DNA of 64,000 nucleotides, taken from G963708325 sp963708325 (lineage in GTDB: Bacteria; Actinomycetota; Thermoleophilia; Solirubrobacterales; 70-9). Numbering within the stretch: the stretch's first letter is position 1; the number at the start of each line of letters is the position of its first letter. Positions 27,677 through 37,451 of this stretch are shown here, piece after piece. The translations under genes and the position numbers were made by a program. Below the pieces are notes generated by a model, which saw nothing but the letters and a program-made list of their open reading frames with translations, made no database searches and was not told the DNA's origin. The stretch spans positions 1,488,001 to 1,552,000 of the forward strand of contig OY970203.1 in the NCBI GenBank assembly GCA_963708325.1, in the 5' to 3' direction.

Positions 27677-29587
27677 ATGGAGCGGCTGAACCACCCGGTC
27701 TACCGCAACCGGGGCCTGCAGCTGGTCACCGACGCCGTCCTCGTCGCCCTGGCCTTCTATCTGGCCTTCAAGCTCCGGTTCATCGACACCCGGGGGATCC
27801 CGGACCGCTACGCGACCGTGCTCACCGGGGCGATCGGTTTCGTCGTCGTCGGCAAGCTGATCGTGTTCTGGGCGTTCGGGCTCTACCAGAAGTGGTGGCG
27901 CTACGTGCGCCTGCCGGACATGATCGCGATCGTCCGCGCCGTCGCGGTGTCGAGCGCGATCATGCTCGTCGCCCTCACCCTGCTGCGCCCGTTCGACCAT
28001 CCGCTGCCGCGCTCGATCGCGGTGATGGACTTCCTGCTCACGCTGGTGCTGATCAGCGGCGTGCGCCTGCTCGTCCGGGTCGCGGTGGAGCGCCCGCCGC
28101 GCGGCTCCCGCGTGCTGAAGGGCCACGACGTCCTGGTCGTAGGCGCCGGCTCGGGCGGCCAGATGGTGGTGCGCGAGATGCAGCTCAACCCCAACCTGGG
28201 CAGCGCCGCGATCGGGTTCGTCGACGACGACCCGCGCAAGCGGGGGATGCGGATCCTCGACCTCAAGGTGCTGGGCTCGACCGCCGAGATCGGCTCCATC
28301 CTCGACGACACCGAGCCCGGCGAGGTGATCGTCGCGATCCCGTCGGCGCCCGGCGCGGTTCGCGGCAAGGTGGTCGCCGCCTGCCGCGAGCGCGACATCC
28401 CGGTGCGCACCCTGCCGACCGTGTTCGAGCTGCTGCGCGGCGGCGTACAGCTCACCCGCCAGCTGCGCGAGGTCCAGGTCGAGGACGTCCTCGGCCGCCA
28501 GCCTGTGGTGATGGAGCTCGATCGGGTCGGCGCCTACCTGGAGGACAAGATCGTGCTCGTCACCGGCGCCGGCGGCTCGATCGGCTCGGAGCTGTGCCGC
28601 CAGATCGCCCGCGTGCGCCCGCGACTGCTGGTCCTGCTCGACCACGCCGAGGACAACCTGTTCTCGGTCGACCGGGAGATGGTCGGCGAGCGGCACTTCA
28701 CCCGGATAGAGCCCGTGCTCGCGGACTGCAAGGAGCCCGACCGGATGCTCGAGGTGATGCAGCGGTTCAAGCCCCACGTGATCTTCCACGCCGCCGCCTA
28801 CAAGCACGTGCCGCTGATGGAGGCGAACCCGCTCGAGGCTGTCCGGAACAACGCGATCGCAACCCGGGTGACGGCCGAGACCGCCGCGGCCTCGGGGGCG
28901 GAGCGCTTCGTGCTGGTCTCCACCGACAAGGCGGTCAACCCCCGCACGGTGATGGGGGTCTCCAAGGCGATGGCGGAGTGGATCGTCGAGGCGGCGGGCC
29001 ACAAGCATCCGCGCACGAGGTTCGCCAGCGTGCGCTTCGGCAACGTGCTCGCCTCCTCGGGCAGCGTCGTGCCGATCTTTCGCAGCCAGATCGAGCGGGG
29101 CGGCCCGGTGACGGTCACCCATCCGGAGATGACCCGCTACTTCATGACGATCCCCGAGGCGGTGCAGCTCGTGATCCGCGCCGCCGACATCGGCGGTCGC
29201 AGCGGCGAGGTCTTCGTCCTCGAGATGGGGGAGCCGGTGAAGATCGTCGACCTCGCGCGCAACATGATCCGCCTGGCCGGCTACGAGCCCGATCGCGACA
29301 TCGCGATCGAGGTGATCGGCCCGCGACCGGGCGAGAAGATCCACGAGGAGCTGTTCAACGTCGACGAGCGCGCACAGGCGACCGCCGCCGAGCGGATCGT
29401 GCGCGCGGTGCGGCGCCATCCGCTGGACCCGGCCTGGGTAGAGCGCACGGTGAACAAGCTCGAGCGGCTGGTCCTCGACGGAGACGAGGCGCACCTCGCC
29501 GAGCGCGCGGTCGAGCTCGTCACCGAACGGCAGACCGAGGAGACGGCGCTGGAACCAGACCACACGCCGGTCGGGCCGGACGCCTAG
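27677..29587 (+). CDS. Membrane-bound nucleotide-sugar 4,6-dehydratase (PglF/FlaA1/CapD type)
   Basis: Protein of 636 residues. The N-terminal part has four transmembrane helices (about 10-120), then a CoA-binding-like Rossmann segment (VLVVGAGSGGQ) and the SDR domain with VTGAGGSIGSEL, AAYKHVPLMEANPLE and STDKAVNPRTVMGVSKAM. The Met in place of the usual catalytic Tyr (MxxxK) is characteristic of large inverting or retaining UDP-GlcNAc 4,6-dehydratases such as PglF and WbpM. It likely supplies the keto sugar for the adjacent aminotransferase. A TAGACT hexamer ends 10 nt before the ATG. Confidence 0.92.
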   Translation: MERLNHPVYRNRGLQLVTDAVLVALAFYLAFKLRFIDTRGIPDRYATVLTGAIGFVVVGKLIVFWAFGLYQKWWRYVRLPDMIAIVRAVAVSSAIMLVALTLLRPFDHPLPRSIAVMDFLLTLVLISGVRLLVRVAVERPPRGSRVLKGHDVLVVGAGSGGQMVVREMQLNPNLGSAAIGFVDDDPRKRGMRILDLKVLGSTAEIGSILDDTEPGEVIVAIPSAPGAVRGKVVAACRERDIPVRTLPTVFELLRGGVQLTRQLREVQVEDVLGRQPVVMELDRVGAYLEDKIVLVTGAGGSIGSELCRQIARVRPRLLVLLDHAEDNLFSVDREMVGERHFTRIEPVLADCKEPDRMLEVMQRFKPHVIFHAAAYKHVPLMEANPLEAVRNNAIATRVTAETAAASGAERFVLVSTDKAVNPRTVMGVSKAMAEWIVEAAGHKHPRTRFASVRFGNVLASSGSVVPIFRSQIERGGPVTVTHPEMTRYFMTIPEAVQLVIRAADIGGRSGEVFVLEMGEPVKIVDLARNMIRLAGYEPDRDIAIEVIGPRPGEKIHEELFNVDERAQATAAERIVRAVRRHPLDPAWVERTVNKLERLVLDGDEAHLAERAVELVTERQTEETALEPDHTPVGPDA

Positions 29588-29650
29588 GCGGGCGCAAGCG
29601 CAGGCCCGCTCGGCGCTCCGGCGCTTCCCTAAGATGCCGCGGCACTCTCC

Positions 29651-30418
29651 ATGGACCTGATCGAGCGAGTCGGATCGTACGCGGGGCTGCTTGCCTTCCT
29701 CGGGCTGGCCGTGCTTGCCCTCCTGTACTTCTCGCAGGCGCGCGACGTGCGCCGGCTGCGGGACTGGGCGGGCCGCGCGCCCGAGCGCGCCGCCGCCGCC
29801 ACCGAGGTCCAGTCGGCACAGATAGCCGAGCAGACCGAGGCGTTGCGCAAGGCCGAGGAGGAGCGACGCAAGGCGGAGGAGGCCCGCCAGGCGGAGCAGG
29901 CGGCCGCAGCTGAGCGCGAGAGACGCCGACAACACCGGCAGCACGGCGTGGGCGAGGGCCGCTTTGGCGGCTGGCGGGAGAGGCTGCCGGAGGCCAGATA
30001 CCTGGCGGTGATCGTCGGTGGCATCGTCATCCTCGGCGCCGGGATCGCGGTCGGGGCGACCCAGATCCTCGGGGGCGGCGGCAAGGACAATCACGGCGGG
30101 CGCGCCGCGGCCGGCAAGACGGTGGTGCCAAGCCAGGTCGAGGTCGCCGTGCTCAACGGCACGTCGATCCCCGGGCTGGCCGCCAAGGTCTGCGACGACG
30201 TCAAGGCGAACGGCTTCCACTGCGGTGCCGTTACCAACAGCCAGTCGAGCTTCTCGACTTCGGTCGTGATGTTCCAGCGCGGCCACAAGCGCGAGGCGAG
30301 CGCGGTCGCCCACGACCTCGGCGTCAAGAAGGTCCGCGTGATCAATTCGAACATCACCTCGGTGGCCGGCGGCGCCCCCGTCGCCGTCGTCGTCGGGCAG
30401 GACCGCGCCCAGGCCTAG
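29651..30418 (+). CDS. Membrane protein with LytR C-terminal domain
   Basis: Protein of 255 residues. A first transmembrane helix (about 10-27) is followed by an Ala/Glu/Arg-rich coiled coil (about 50-100), a second helix (about 118-138, YLAVIVGGIVILGAGIAVGA) and an external LytR_C domain (EVAVLNGTSIPGLAAKV, HKREASAVAHDLGVKKV). LytR_C domains accompany LCP ligases that attach polymers to the wall but also stand alone, as here. A role in anchoring or organising the polysaccharide is inferred. TAAGAT lies 15 nt before the ATG. Confidence 0.82.
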   Translation: MDLIERVGSYAGLLAFLGLAVLALLYFSQARDVRRLRDWAGRAPERAAAATEVQSAQIAEQTEALRKAEEERRKAEEARQAEQAAAAERERRRQHRQHGVGEGRFGGWRERLPEARYLAVIVGGIVILGAGIAVGATQILGGGGKDNHGGRAAAGKTVVPSQVEVAVLNGTSIPGLAAKVCDDVKANGFHCGAVTNSQSSFSTSVVMFQRGHKREASAVAHDLGVKKVRVINSNITSVAGGAPVAVVVGQDRAQA

Positions 30419-30457
30419 AGCGGGACGAGTGTCAAGGCCGTCACCCCGATCGTTCCG

Positions 30458-30955
30458 ATGAGCCGGGCGGGCACGGTGCGGGTCCTTGTGCCGGCGCTGT
30501 TCGCGGGACTGGTCGTCGCCACCCTCGCCGCCTTCGTCGTCGCCCAGCGCGTGAAGCGAACGGGCCTAGTCCTCGATCGCGTCAAGGTGACCCATGTCTT
30601 CACGCCCAACGGCAACGGCAGCAGGGACCGGGCGCGCTTTCGCTTCCGCCTGACGAGGCCCGACGAGGCCGACGTCGCGATCGTGAACCGCAACGACGAC
30701 GTCGAGCGCACGATCGCCACGGACCTCAGCCTGCGCTCCTACCACTACTACGTCTTCCACTGGAGCGGTCGCACCGACAGCGGCGTGCCGGCCCCGCGCG
30801 GCAAGTACCGGATCAGGGTGGTGCTGCGCGGCCAGGGAAGGACGATCACCCCCGACAAGACGATCTTCCTGCGCCGCCCGCCGCCGCTTCCCGCGCACGA
30901 GGCCCCGCCGTCGAAGCCGGGAGGGCAAGCGGCGGGGGCGTTCGCGCCCCGATAA
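30458..30955 (+). CDS. Exported FlgD-Ig-like domain protein
   Basis: Protein of 165 residues with an N-terminal signal anchor (about 8-27, VRVLVPALFAGLVVATLAAF) and an Ig-like beta domain. FTPNGNGSRDRARFRF and WSGRTDSGVPAPRGKYRIRV match the FlgD Ig-like / gliding-motility C-terminal pattern. There is no flagellar context; a structural surface role is likelier. It sits between the LytR_C gene and the O-antigen-ligase-like gene. Confidence 0.75.
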   Translation: MSRAGTVRVLVPALFAGLVVATLAAFVVAQRVKRTGLVLDRVKVTHVFTPNGNGSRDRARFRFRLTRPDEADVAIVNRNDDVERTIATDLSLRSYHYYVFHWSGRTDSGVPAPRGKYRIRVVLRGQGRTITPDKTIFLRRPPPLPAHEAPPSKPGGQAAGAFAPR

Positions 30956-30965
30956 TTGACGGACA

Positions 30966-32588
30966 GTGCTCGCCGCGCCGCCGCTTGCCGTGATCGAGGC
31001 CGTCCAGTGGCTGGGCGTGCTCGCGGCCTCGATCGCCGCCGCGGCGGCGATGGTCAGCCCCCGGCCGCGGGTCCGGGCGGCGGCGATGCTGGTCGCCCTC
31101 GCCCTGGTGCCCGTCCTGCTCGTCGGCGAGCTGTGGAACACGCACCAGTTCCGGGATCTGCGTGACGATCCGGCGCGGCTGGCGACATTCGCCGCGATCG
31201 GCCTCGCGGCGGTGGCGGCGTTGAGCGTGCTCTTCGTCCGCCTTCCCGCCGCCTTTCCCGTCGTCCTGATCGGCGCCTTGCCCTTCCGCATCCCCCTGGA
31301 GGCGGGCGGCTCCACCGCCAACCTGCTCGTTCCCCTCTACCTGGTGGTCGCCGCCGCGGTCGTCGCGGTCGCTCTGCGCGACCTGCGGGCGCCGGCGCCG
31401 GATGAGCCCGAGCCCGTCGCCGCCGGCTGGGCCGCGAGGCGGCTGCCCTGGGTGCTGGCGGCCGTGCTGATGCTCTACGCGCTCCAGAGCGCCTACTCGG
31501 ACGACTTCCGCAAGGCGCTGGAGAACATCGTCTTCTTCCTCGTGCCCTTCGCGGTGGCGTTTGCCCTGCTCGCGCGGCAGCGCTGGACGGCGACGATGCT
31601 CAAGGGGGCGCTCGCGGTGGTCGTTGCCGAGGCGCTGGTCTTTGCCGCGATCGGTTTCTGGGAGTACCAGGCGCGCGAGCTTCTGTGGAACCCGACCGTG
31701 ATCGCCGCGAACCAGTTCCAGTCCTACTTCCGCGTCAACTCGGTCTTCTGGGACCCCAACATCTACGGCCGCTTCCTGGTGATGGTGATCGTCGCCGTGG
31801 CGGCGGCGATGGCGTGGGAGACCGACGCTCGCCGCGCGATCGCCGCCGCGGCCGTCACCGCGGTGCTGTGGGCGGGGCTGGTGCTGACCTTCTCGCAGTC
31901 GAGCTTCGTCGCCCTCGTCGTCGGGCTGGCGGCGGTTGCGGCGCTGCGCTGGAGCCTGCGCTGGACCCTCGCGGTGTCGGCATTCGCCGCGGTCGCGGCC
32001 CTGGCCTTCCTGGTCGCCTATGGAGGCAGCATCAAGTTCGACCTGGGCTCGGAGAAGTCCCTGGACAAGACGACCAGCGGCCGCGCCGACCTCGTCCGCG
32101 GCGGGATCCAGATGGCCGCCGACAGGCCGCTGTGGGGCTATGGCTCCGGCTCCTTCGCGCGCACCTTCCGCGAGCAGCACAAGGGCGGCGGGTCGGCGGC
32201 GATCTCGGCCTCCCACACCGAGCCGGTCACGGTGGCCGCCGAGCAGGGAGCGCTGGGCCTGACCCTGTACGCGGCACTCCTGGTCGTCGCGATCTTCGCC
32301 CTGCTCGAGGGCGCCCAGACGCTGATGCCCGGGTTCGGAGGCGGCCGTGCCCCGCCCGACCTCGACGAGGAGGCGCGCGCCTACACCGTCGCGCGCGCGG
32401 CCGCGGCCGCGGCGTTCGTCGCCCTCGTGGTGCACACGCTCACCTACGCGGCGTTCCTCGCCGATCCAGTGACCTGGGTGCTGCTTGCGGTCGGGTTGTC
32501 GCTGGTGACGGTGCCGGTGGAGGCCACCGAGCCCGCCGAGGTGGCGCCGGCCGGCGCCCCGGCGAGCCCGGTCCGCGCCCCGGCCTAG
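30966..32588 (+). CDS. O-antigen ligase/polymerase-like membrane protein (Wzy_C)
   Basis: Protein of 540 residues with about twelve hydrophobic helices, expected to polymerise or ligate lipid-linked glycan on the outer face of the membrane. The Wzy_C-type periplasmic loop has GRADLVRGGIQM, PLWGYGSGSFA and ASHTEPVTVAAEQGALGL. It starts GTG 10 nt after the previous stop. A TAATTG hexamer ends 7 nt before the start, suggesting a leaderless transcript. Polymerase versus ligase cannot be decided. Confidence 0.85.
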   Translation: MLAAPPLAVIEAVQWLGVLAASIAAAAAMVSPRPRVRAAAMLVALALVPVLLVGELWNTHQFRDLRDDPARLATFAAIGLAAVAALSVLFVRLPAAFPVVLIGALPFRIPLEAGGSTANLLVPLYLVVAAAVVAVALRDLRAPAPDEPEPVAAGWAARRLPWVLAAVLMLYALQSAYSDDFRKALENIVFFLVPFAVAFALLARQRWTATMLKGALAVVVAEALVFAAIGFWEYQARELLWNPTVIAANQFQSYFRVNSVFWDPNIYGRFLVMVIVAVAAAMAWETDARRAIAAAAVTAVLWAGLVLTFSQSSFVALVVGLAAVAALRWSLRWTLAVSAFAAVAALAFLVAYGGSIKFDLGSEKSLDKTTSGRADLVRGGIQMAADRPLWGYGSGSFARTFREQHKGGGSAAISASHTEPVTVAAEQGALGLTLYAALLVVAIFALLEGAQTLMPGFGGGRAPPDLDEEARAYTVARAAAAAAFVALVVHTLTYAAFLADPVTWVLLAVGLSLVTVPVEATEPAEVAPAGAPASPVRAPA

Positions 32589-32602
32589 GCTCCCTCGGAC
32601 CC

Positions 32603-34192
32603 ATGTCCGAGTATCTCCGCCGCCTGGCAACGACCGGCGCCGCATACACGGCGTCGAGTGTCCTTTCGAAGCTGATCGCGGTCGCGCTGCTGCCGCTCTA
32701 CACGCGTCATCTCTCGCCCTCGGACTACGGCGCGGCCGAGGTGCTGATCGTCGCCGTGATCGCCGCCAGCATCGTCATCCGCCTCGGCCTGATCGAGGCG
32801 GTGCTGCGCTTCTACTACCGGACCGACGAGGACCCCGCCCGGGTGGTCGCCAGCTCGTTTGCGGCGCTCTTCTGGCTGACCACCGCGGCGGCGCTGGTCG
32901 CGCTTCCCTTCGCCGAGCCGATCTCGCGCGCGCTGCTCGACCGCTCCGCTCCCGACCTGGCGCGGATCGCGATCGGCGGGCTGTGGGTGTTCACGCTGTA
33001 CGAGTTCCTGCTGACCCTGTTCCGGGTCGACGAGCGGGCGCGCGCCTATTTCGGCACGACGGTCGCCGACGTCCTGTTCACGATCCCGATCACGGTGTGG
33101 CTCGTCGTGCTGGAGGGCGAGGGAGCCCGCGGCCTTCTGATCGGCGTCTACGGGGCGTCGGTGCCGTTCCTGCTGGCGATGGCCTGGATGCACCGGCGGC
33201 GCCTGGCGCTCGTGCCCGAGCGCGAGCTGCTGCGGCGGATGTTTCGCTTCGGCCTGCCGACGATGCCGGCGGAGCTGTCGCTCTACTCGCTCAACTTCAT
33301 CGACCGGATCATCATCGTCCGCTTCGCCGGCCTCGCCGCCGCGGGCCTGTACTCGCTGGCTGTGAAGTTCGCTCAGGGCGTCACCGTGCTCGTCCGCGGC
33401 TTCCAGCTCGCCTGGCCGCCGCTCGCCTACTCGATCCGCGAGGACGACGAGGCGCGCCGCGCCTACGCCGTGATCGTCACCTGGTTCGTCGCCGTGTGCA
33501 CCTTCGTGGTCGTGCCGATGTGGCTGCTGTCGCGCTGGATCGTGCGCTTCCTCGCCGCGCCCGAGTTCTTCGGCTCGTTCAAGGCGATCGGGCTGCTGTC
33601 CACGGCGATCGAGCTGTACGCGCTCTACCTGGTGCTCGTCGTGATCCTCGGCCGGACCGGGCGCACCGAGTTCAACTTCCCCGCCACGGCGGCGGCGACC
33701 GCGGTCAACGTCGGGCTCAACCTGCTGCTGGTGCCGGCCTGGGGGATCGTCGGCGCCGCCGCCGCCCTGGTCGCCTCCTACGTCGTCGTGCTGGCGCTGA
33801 TGTACGCGTTCACGCAGCGCCTCTTCCCCGTCCCCTACGAGTGGGGCCGCCTGCTGCGGATCGTCGTGATCGCCGCCGCCCTCGTGGCCGCCGGGGAGCT
33901 GCTGCTGCCGACGGCGGGCGCGGCCGGGCTGGCCGGGCGGGTCGCGGTCTGGCTCTGCTACCCGCTCGCCCTGTGGGCCTCGGGCTTTCTCTCTGCCTGG
34001 GAACGCCGCGGGCTGGCGACCCTGGCGCGGCCGGGAAACCTGGCGGCGACGCTGCGCGGCCTCGCCGCCCGCCCGCCCCCGCCCCGCCCGGCGGCCGCCG
34101 CAGCCGCCGCAGCCGAGCAGGGCGCCGGCGGCCCTCGGCTCACCGCCGAGGCGCTGGAGGCTGAGGCGCGCGACGAGGACGCGCGGACGTGA
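32603..34192 (+). CDS. Polysaccharide flippase (Wzx-like, MATE/MOP superfamily)
   Basis: Protein of 529 residues with about fourteen hydrophobic helices. The N-terminal AAYTASSVLSKLIAVALLPLY and SPSDYGAAEVL, and the central FGLPTMPAELSLYSLNFIDR, are typical of polysaccharide biosynthesis (Wzx) transporters that move undecaprenyl-linked repeat units outward. The C-terminal 50 residues are a Pro/Ala-rich cytoplasmic tail. It is convergent with the next gene 10 bp away. Confidence 0.9.
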   Translation: MSEYLRRLATTGAAYTASSVLSKLIAVALLPLYTRHLSPSDYGAAEVLIVAVIAASIVIRLGLIEAVLRFYYRTDEDPARVVASSFAALFWLTTAAALVALPFAEPISRALLDRSAPDLARIAIGGLWVFTLYEFLLTLFRVDERARAYFGTTVADVLFTIPITVWLVVLEGEGARGLLIGVYGASVPFLLAMAWMHRRRLALVPERELLRRMFRFGLPTMPAELSLYSLNFIDRIIIVRFAGLAAAGLYSLAVKFAQGVTVLVRGFQLAWPPLAYSIREDDEARRAYAVIVTWFVAVCTFVVVPMWLLSRWIVRFLAAPEFFGSFKAIGLLSTAIELYALYLVLVVILGRTGRTEFNFPATAAATAVNVGLNLLLVPAWGIVGAAAALVASYVVVLALMYAFTQRLFPVPYEWGRLLRIVVIAAALVAAGELLLPTAGAAGLAGRVAVWLCYPLALWASGFLSAWERRGLATLARPGNLAATLRGLAARPPPPRPAAAAAAAAEQGAGGPRLTAEALEAEARDEDART

Positions 34193-34202
34193 CCGCGCTC
34201 GC

Positions 34203-35141
34203 TCAGCGGGCCTCTGCCAGCCGCCGGTTGTAGTCCTCCGCGGCTTCGCGCAGGCCGTCGCCCCGAGCCGGGCGCAGCGCCTGGCGGGCGTGCGCGAGGT
34301 AGCCGCCCGCGTCGCGGCCGGGGAGGACCGTCGCCGCAATGGCGCGCAGCAGGTACGACCAGGCGGTGAGGAGCCGCACCACAAGCGCCGCCGCCGCGGA
34401 GTGGTGCTTTCGCATGTAGAGGTCGCGGTTGCGGTGGAACTCGACGATGCGGCGGTCTCCGGCCGCCGCATCGGTGGCGAGCTGCTCGCGGTGGACCGCC
34501 CGCGCCGCCGGCACGTAGAGGGTCCGCCAGCCCGCGTCCCCCAGCCGCTTGCAGAAGTCGGTCTCGTCCGAGTAGACGAAGAATGCGGGGTCGAGGTAGC
34601 CGACCTGCTCGGCGGCGTCCCGGCGCACCAGCATCGCGCTCGACTGCGTCCAACCGACCTCCCTCACCCGATCGCCGCGGCTCTGAACGGTGAGCAGGCG
34701 ATGGGCGAACACGGCTCCCGCCAGGGCGGTGCCCACGCCGGGAAGCCTCCACGCGCAGGGCTGCGGCCTCCCCGCCGGGTCGAGCAGCTGCGCGCCGGCG
34801 ACGGCCGCGCCGGAGTCTGCCTCGAGCGCCGCCACCAGGGCGGCGGCGGCACCCTCGCGAAGCTCGGAGTCCTCGTTGAGCAGCAGGCAGTAGCGTCCCC
34901 GCGCCTCGCGCAGCAGCGTCGAGTCGTTCTCCGCCTTGCCGGCGCGCCGCTCGCGCTCGATCAGGCGGATCCCGCCGCCGCGCTCGCGCACCGCCGCGGC
35001 GGAGCCGTCGTCGGAGGCGTTGTCGAGCACCAGCGCCTCGCTCTCCATGCCGGCGGGGCTGCGCTCGATCGCGTCCAGGCAGGCGAGCAGGAGCTCGCGC
35101 CCGTTGGTGTTGACGACGCAGTAGGAGAGGACTGGGTCCAC
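34203..35141 (-). CDS. Glycosyltransferase family 2 (rhamnosyltransferase-like)
   Basis: GT-A glycosyltransferase of 312 residues from GTG 35141; the open frame extends upstream but has no family similarity there. Motifs: LSYCVVNTNGRELL, VLDNASDDGS, NEDSELREGA (the DxD-like position), and VYSDETDFCKRL with the catalytic acidic residue, then HREQ. It is the only minus-strand gene in the polysaccharide locus. Sugar specificity is unknown; the NTNGRE start resembles rhamnosyl/galactosyl-transferase relatives. Confidence 0.88.
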   Translation of the reverse strand: MDPVLSYCVVNTNGRELLLACLDAIERSPAGMESEALVLDNASDDGSAAAVRERGGGIRLIERERRAGKAENDSTLLREARGRYCLLLNEDSELREGAAAALVAALEADSGAAVAGAQLLDPAGRPQPCAWRLPGVGTALAGAVFAHRLLTVQSRGDRVREVGWTQSSAMLVRRDAAEQVGYLDPAFFVYSDETDFCKRLGDAGWRTLYVPAARAVHREQLATDAAAGDRRIVEFHRNRDLYMRKHHSAAAALVVRLLTAWSYLLRAIAATVLPGRDAGGYLAHARQALRPARGDGLREAAEDYNRRLAEAR

Positions 35142-35208
35142 GCGGCAAGTATGTCGGCGGCCGCTCCCGGACAGGGGCGCCGGCGCTTGCGCGGCGATAA
35201 TCGCGCCG

Positions 35209-36306
35209 ATGCGGGTCCAGCTCGTCGATCCCCTGGCGAACACGCCGCCCTACGACCGCGCTCTCGCGGCCGCCCTCGCCCGCGCCGGCGCAGAGGTCGA
35301 GCTGGTGACGAGCCGGTTCGTCTACGGGCCCGTCGCCGAGCCCGCCGGCTACGACGTCAGCGAGTCCTTCTACCGGCGCGCGACGCGTGACGGGCACGGC
35401 GCGCTCGTGCGCCGGGCGCTGCGCGTCGCCGAGCACGTCCCCGACATGCTTCGCCTCCGCGCCCGCTCGCGGGGAGCCGACCTCGTCCACTACCAGTGGC
35501 TGACGATGCCGCGACTGGACCGCCACCTGCTCGTCCGCGACCGCCCGCGCGTGCTTACCGTGCACTTCCCGCTGCCGGAGCGCTCGGCCGCGCTGCGGCG
35601 CCTGCTCGACCGCATGGACGCGGTCGTGGCCCACTCCCGGCACGGCGCCGAGCGCCTGCGCTCGATCGGCCCCCCCGCCGACCGTATCCATGTCATCCCC
35701 CACGGAGCCTTCGACTACCTGACCCGACTTCCCGAGGAGCGCCCGCTGCCCGACGAGCTGGCGTCGGTCGAGGGCCCGGTGGTGCTCTGCTTCGGCCTGA
35801 TCCGTCCGTACAAGGGCATCGACGTGCTGCTGGAGGCGTTTCGCGCGGTCGAGGGCGCCGAGCTGTGGATCGTCGGCATGCCGCGGATGCCGATCGAGCC
35901 GCTGCGCGAGGCCGCCGCCCGCCTGCGGGCGGCAGTCCGCTTCGTGCCGCGCTTCATCGGCGACCCGGAGATCCCGGCCTACTTCCGCCGCGCCGACCTC
36001 GTCGTCCTGCCCTACACCGAGGTCGAGCAGTCGGGCGTGCTCTGCACGGCGCTCGCCTTCGGCAAGGCAATCGTCCTCTCCCGGGTGGGGGGCTTCGGCG
36101 AGGTCGCCGACGAGCACGGGGCGGCGCTCGCCGTGCCGCCCGCGGACGCGTCTGCCCTCGCCGACGCGATCGAATCCCTGCTCGCCGACCCCGCCGCCCG
36201 CGGGGAGCTCGCCGCCGCGGCGGCGCGAGCGGCGGCGGGCCCTTACTCGTGGGATTCGGTGGCGCGCCGCACGCTCGACCTCTATCGCGGCCTGATGCCG
36301 AAATAA
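35209..36306 (+). CDS. Glycosyltransferase family 4 (GT-B)
   Basis: Protein of 365 residues with the GT-B two-Rossmann layout. The C-terminal donor-binding half shows LCFGLIRPYKGIDVLLEAF, RADLVVLPYTEVEQSGVL and ALAFGKAIVLSRVGGFGEV, the E-x7-E region of GT4 enzymes. The N-terminal acceptor half begins RVQLVDPLANTPPYD. A TAATCG hexamer ends 5 nt before the ATG and there is no Shine-Dalgarno, suggesting leaderless translation. It is divergent from the GT2 gene. Confidence 0.9.
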   Translation: MRVQLVDPLANTPPYDRALAAALARAGAEVELVTSRFVYGPVAEPAGYDVSESFYRRATRDGHGALVRRALRVAEHVPDMLRLRARSRGADLVHYQWLTMPRLDRHLLVRDRPRVLTVHFPLPERSAALRRLLDRMDAVVAHSRHGAERLRSIGPPADRIHVIPHGAFDYLTRLPEERPLPDELASVEGPVVLCFGLIRPYKGIDVLLEAFRAVEGAELWIVGMPRMPIEPLREAAARLRAAVRFVPRFIGDPEIPAYFRRADLVVLPYTEVEQSGVLCTALAFGKAIVLSRVGGFGEVADEHGAALAVPPADASALADAIESLLADPAARGELAAAAARAAAGPYSWDSVARRTLDLYRGLMPK

Positions 36307-36313
36307 TTGCCCC

Positions 36314-37432
36314 GTGCTGGAGGTCCTCTTCTGGGCATCGATCGGGCTGCTCGTCTACGCCCATGTCGGCTACCCGCTGCTGCTGTGGGCGCTGACGTGG
36401 TTCAGCCGCGAACCCGCCGTCCCGCTCGCCGCCGAGGTTCCGCGCGTCTCGCTGATCGTCGCCGCCTACGACGAGGAGGCGGTGATCGCCGCCCGCATCG
36501 CCAACGCGCTCGCGCTCGACTACCCGCGCGGGCGCCTCGAGCTGATCGTCGCCTCGGACGGATCCACCGACGCCACGGTCGAGCGCGCCCGGGAGGCTGG
36601 CGCCGACGTGGTGCTCGACCTGCCCCGGGGCGGCAAGGTGAGGGCCCAGGACGCCGGCGCCGAGCGCGCCGGCGCCGAGCTGCTCGCCTTCTCGGACGCC
36701 AACGCGAGCTGGGATCGCCAGGCCCTGCGCCGGCTGGTCGCACCCTTCGCCGACCCCCGCGTCGGCTACGTCTGCGGCCAGGTCGCGTTCACGCTCGACG
36801 GCGGCAGCAACCAGGAGGGCCTCTACTGGCGCTACGAGATGGCGCTGCGCGAGCTGGAATCCCGCCTCGGCGGCGTCACCGGCGGCAACGGCGCGATCTA
36901 CGCCGTGCGCCGCGAGGCCTACTACCGTGTCCCACCGGCGGGCAGCCACGACCTCTCCTTTCCCTTCGGGATGGTCAAGCGCGGCTGGCGGGCGCTGTAT
37001 GCGCCCCACGCCTTGGCCAGCGAGAAGATGGCGCCGACGATCGAGGGAGAGTGGGGTCGCAAGCGCCGGATGATGAGCGGCGCCTGGGGGATCATGCTGG
37101 GGGAGGGGATGCTGTCGCCGCGCGGCTACGGGCCGCTCTACGCGCTGCAGATCGCATCCCACCGCGTGCTCCGCTACCTGACGCCGTTTCTCCACCTGGT
37201 GGCCCTGGCGACGAACGTCGCCCTGGTCGGCCGCGGCGGGATCTACGTCGTCACCCTGGCGGCGCAGGTTGCCCTGCTCGCCGCCGCCGCGCTCGGGCCG
37301 TTCGTGCCGCTGGCGCCGCTGCGGCTCGCCTATTACTACGTGACGGTCACCGCTTCGAGCGCCGCCGGCCTCTGGGACCGGCTGCGCTCCGGCACCCCGG
37401 CGGGCTGGGAGAAGGTGGAGGGAACAAGGTGA
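36314..37432 (+). CDS. Membrane glycosyltransferase family 2 (BcsA/HAS-like layout)
   Basis: Processive-type GT2 of 372 residues. There is one N-terminal transmembrane helix (about 5-25), the GT-A domain with SLIVAAYDEEAVI, VASDGSTDAT, FSDANASWD and GGNGAIYAVRR, and about three C-terminal helices (about 300-350). The Q/RxxRW-like region is replaced by EWGRKRRMMSG. It starts GTG 8 nt after the preceding stop. Acceptor and donor are unknown. Confidence 0.88.
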   Translation: MLEVLFWASIGLLVYAHVGYPLLLWALTWFSREPAVPLAAEVPRVSLIVAAYDEEAVIAARIANALALDYPRGRLELIVASDGSTDATVERAREAGADVVLDLPRGGKVRAQDAGAERAGAELLAFSDANASWDRQALRRLVAPFADPRVGYVCGQVAFTLDGGSNQEGLYWRYEMALRELESRLGGVTGGNGAIYAVRREAYYRVPPAGSHDLSFPFGMVKRGWRALYAPHALASEKMAPTIEGEWGRKRRMMSGAWGIMLGEGMLSPRGYGPLYALQIASHRVLRYLTPFLHLVALATNVALVGRGGIYVVTLAAQVALLAAAALGPFVPLAPLRLAYYYVTVTASSAAGLWDRLRSGTPAGWEKVEGTR

Positions 37433-37451
37433 GCGGCCGGCGGCCGGCGGC

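Noticed and set aside
26639..30313. 1224-codon minus-strand open frame across the aminotransferase and dehydratase genes
   Set aside because: It crosses two intact plus-strand genes and an intergenic gap; composition is typical of an antisense shadow frame.
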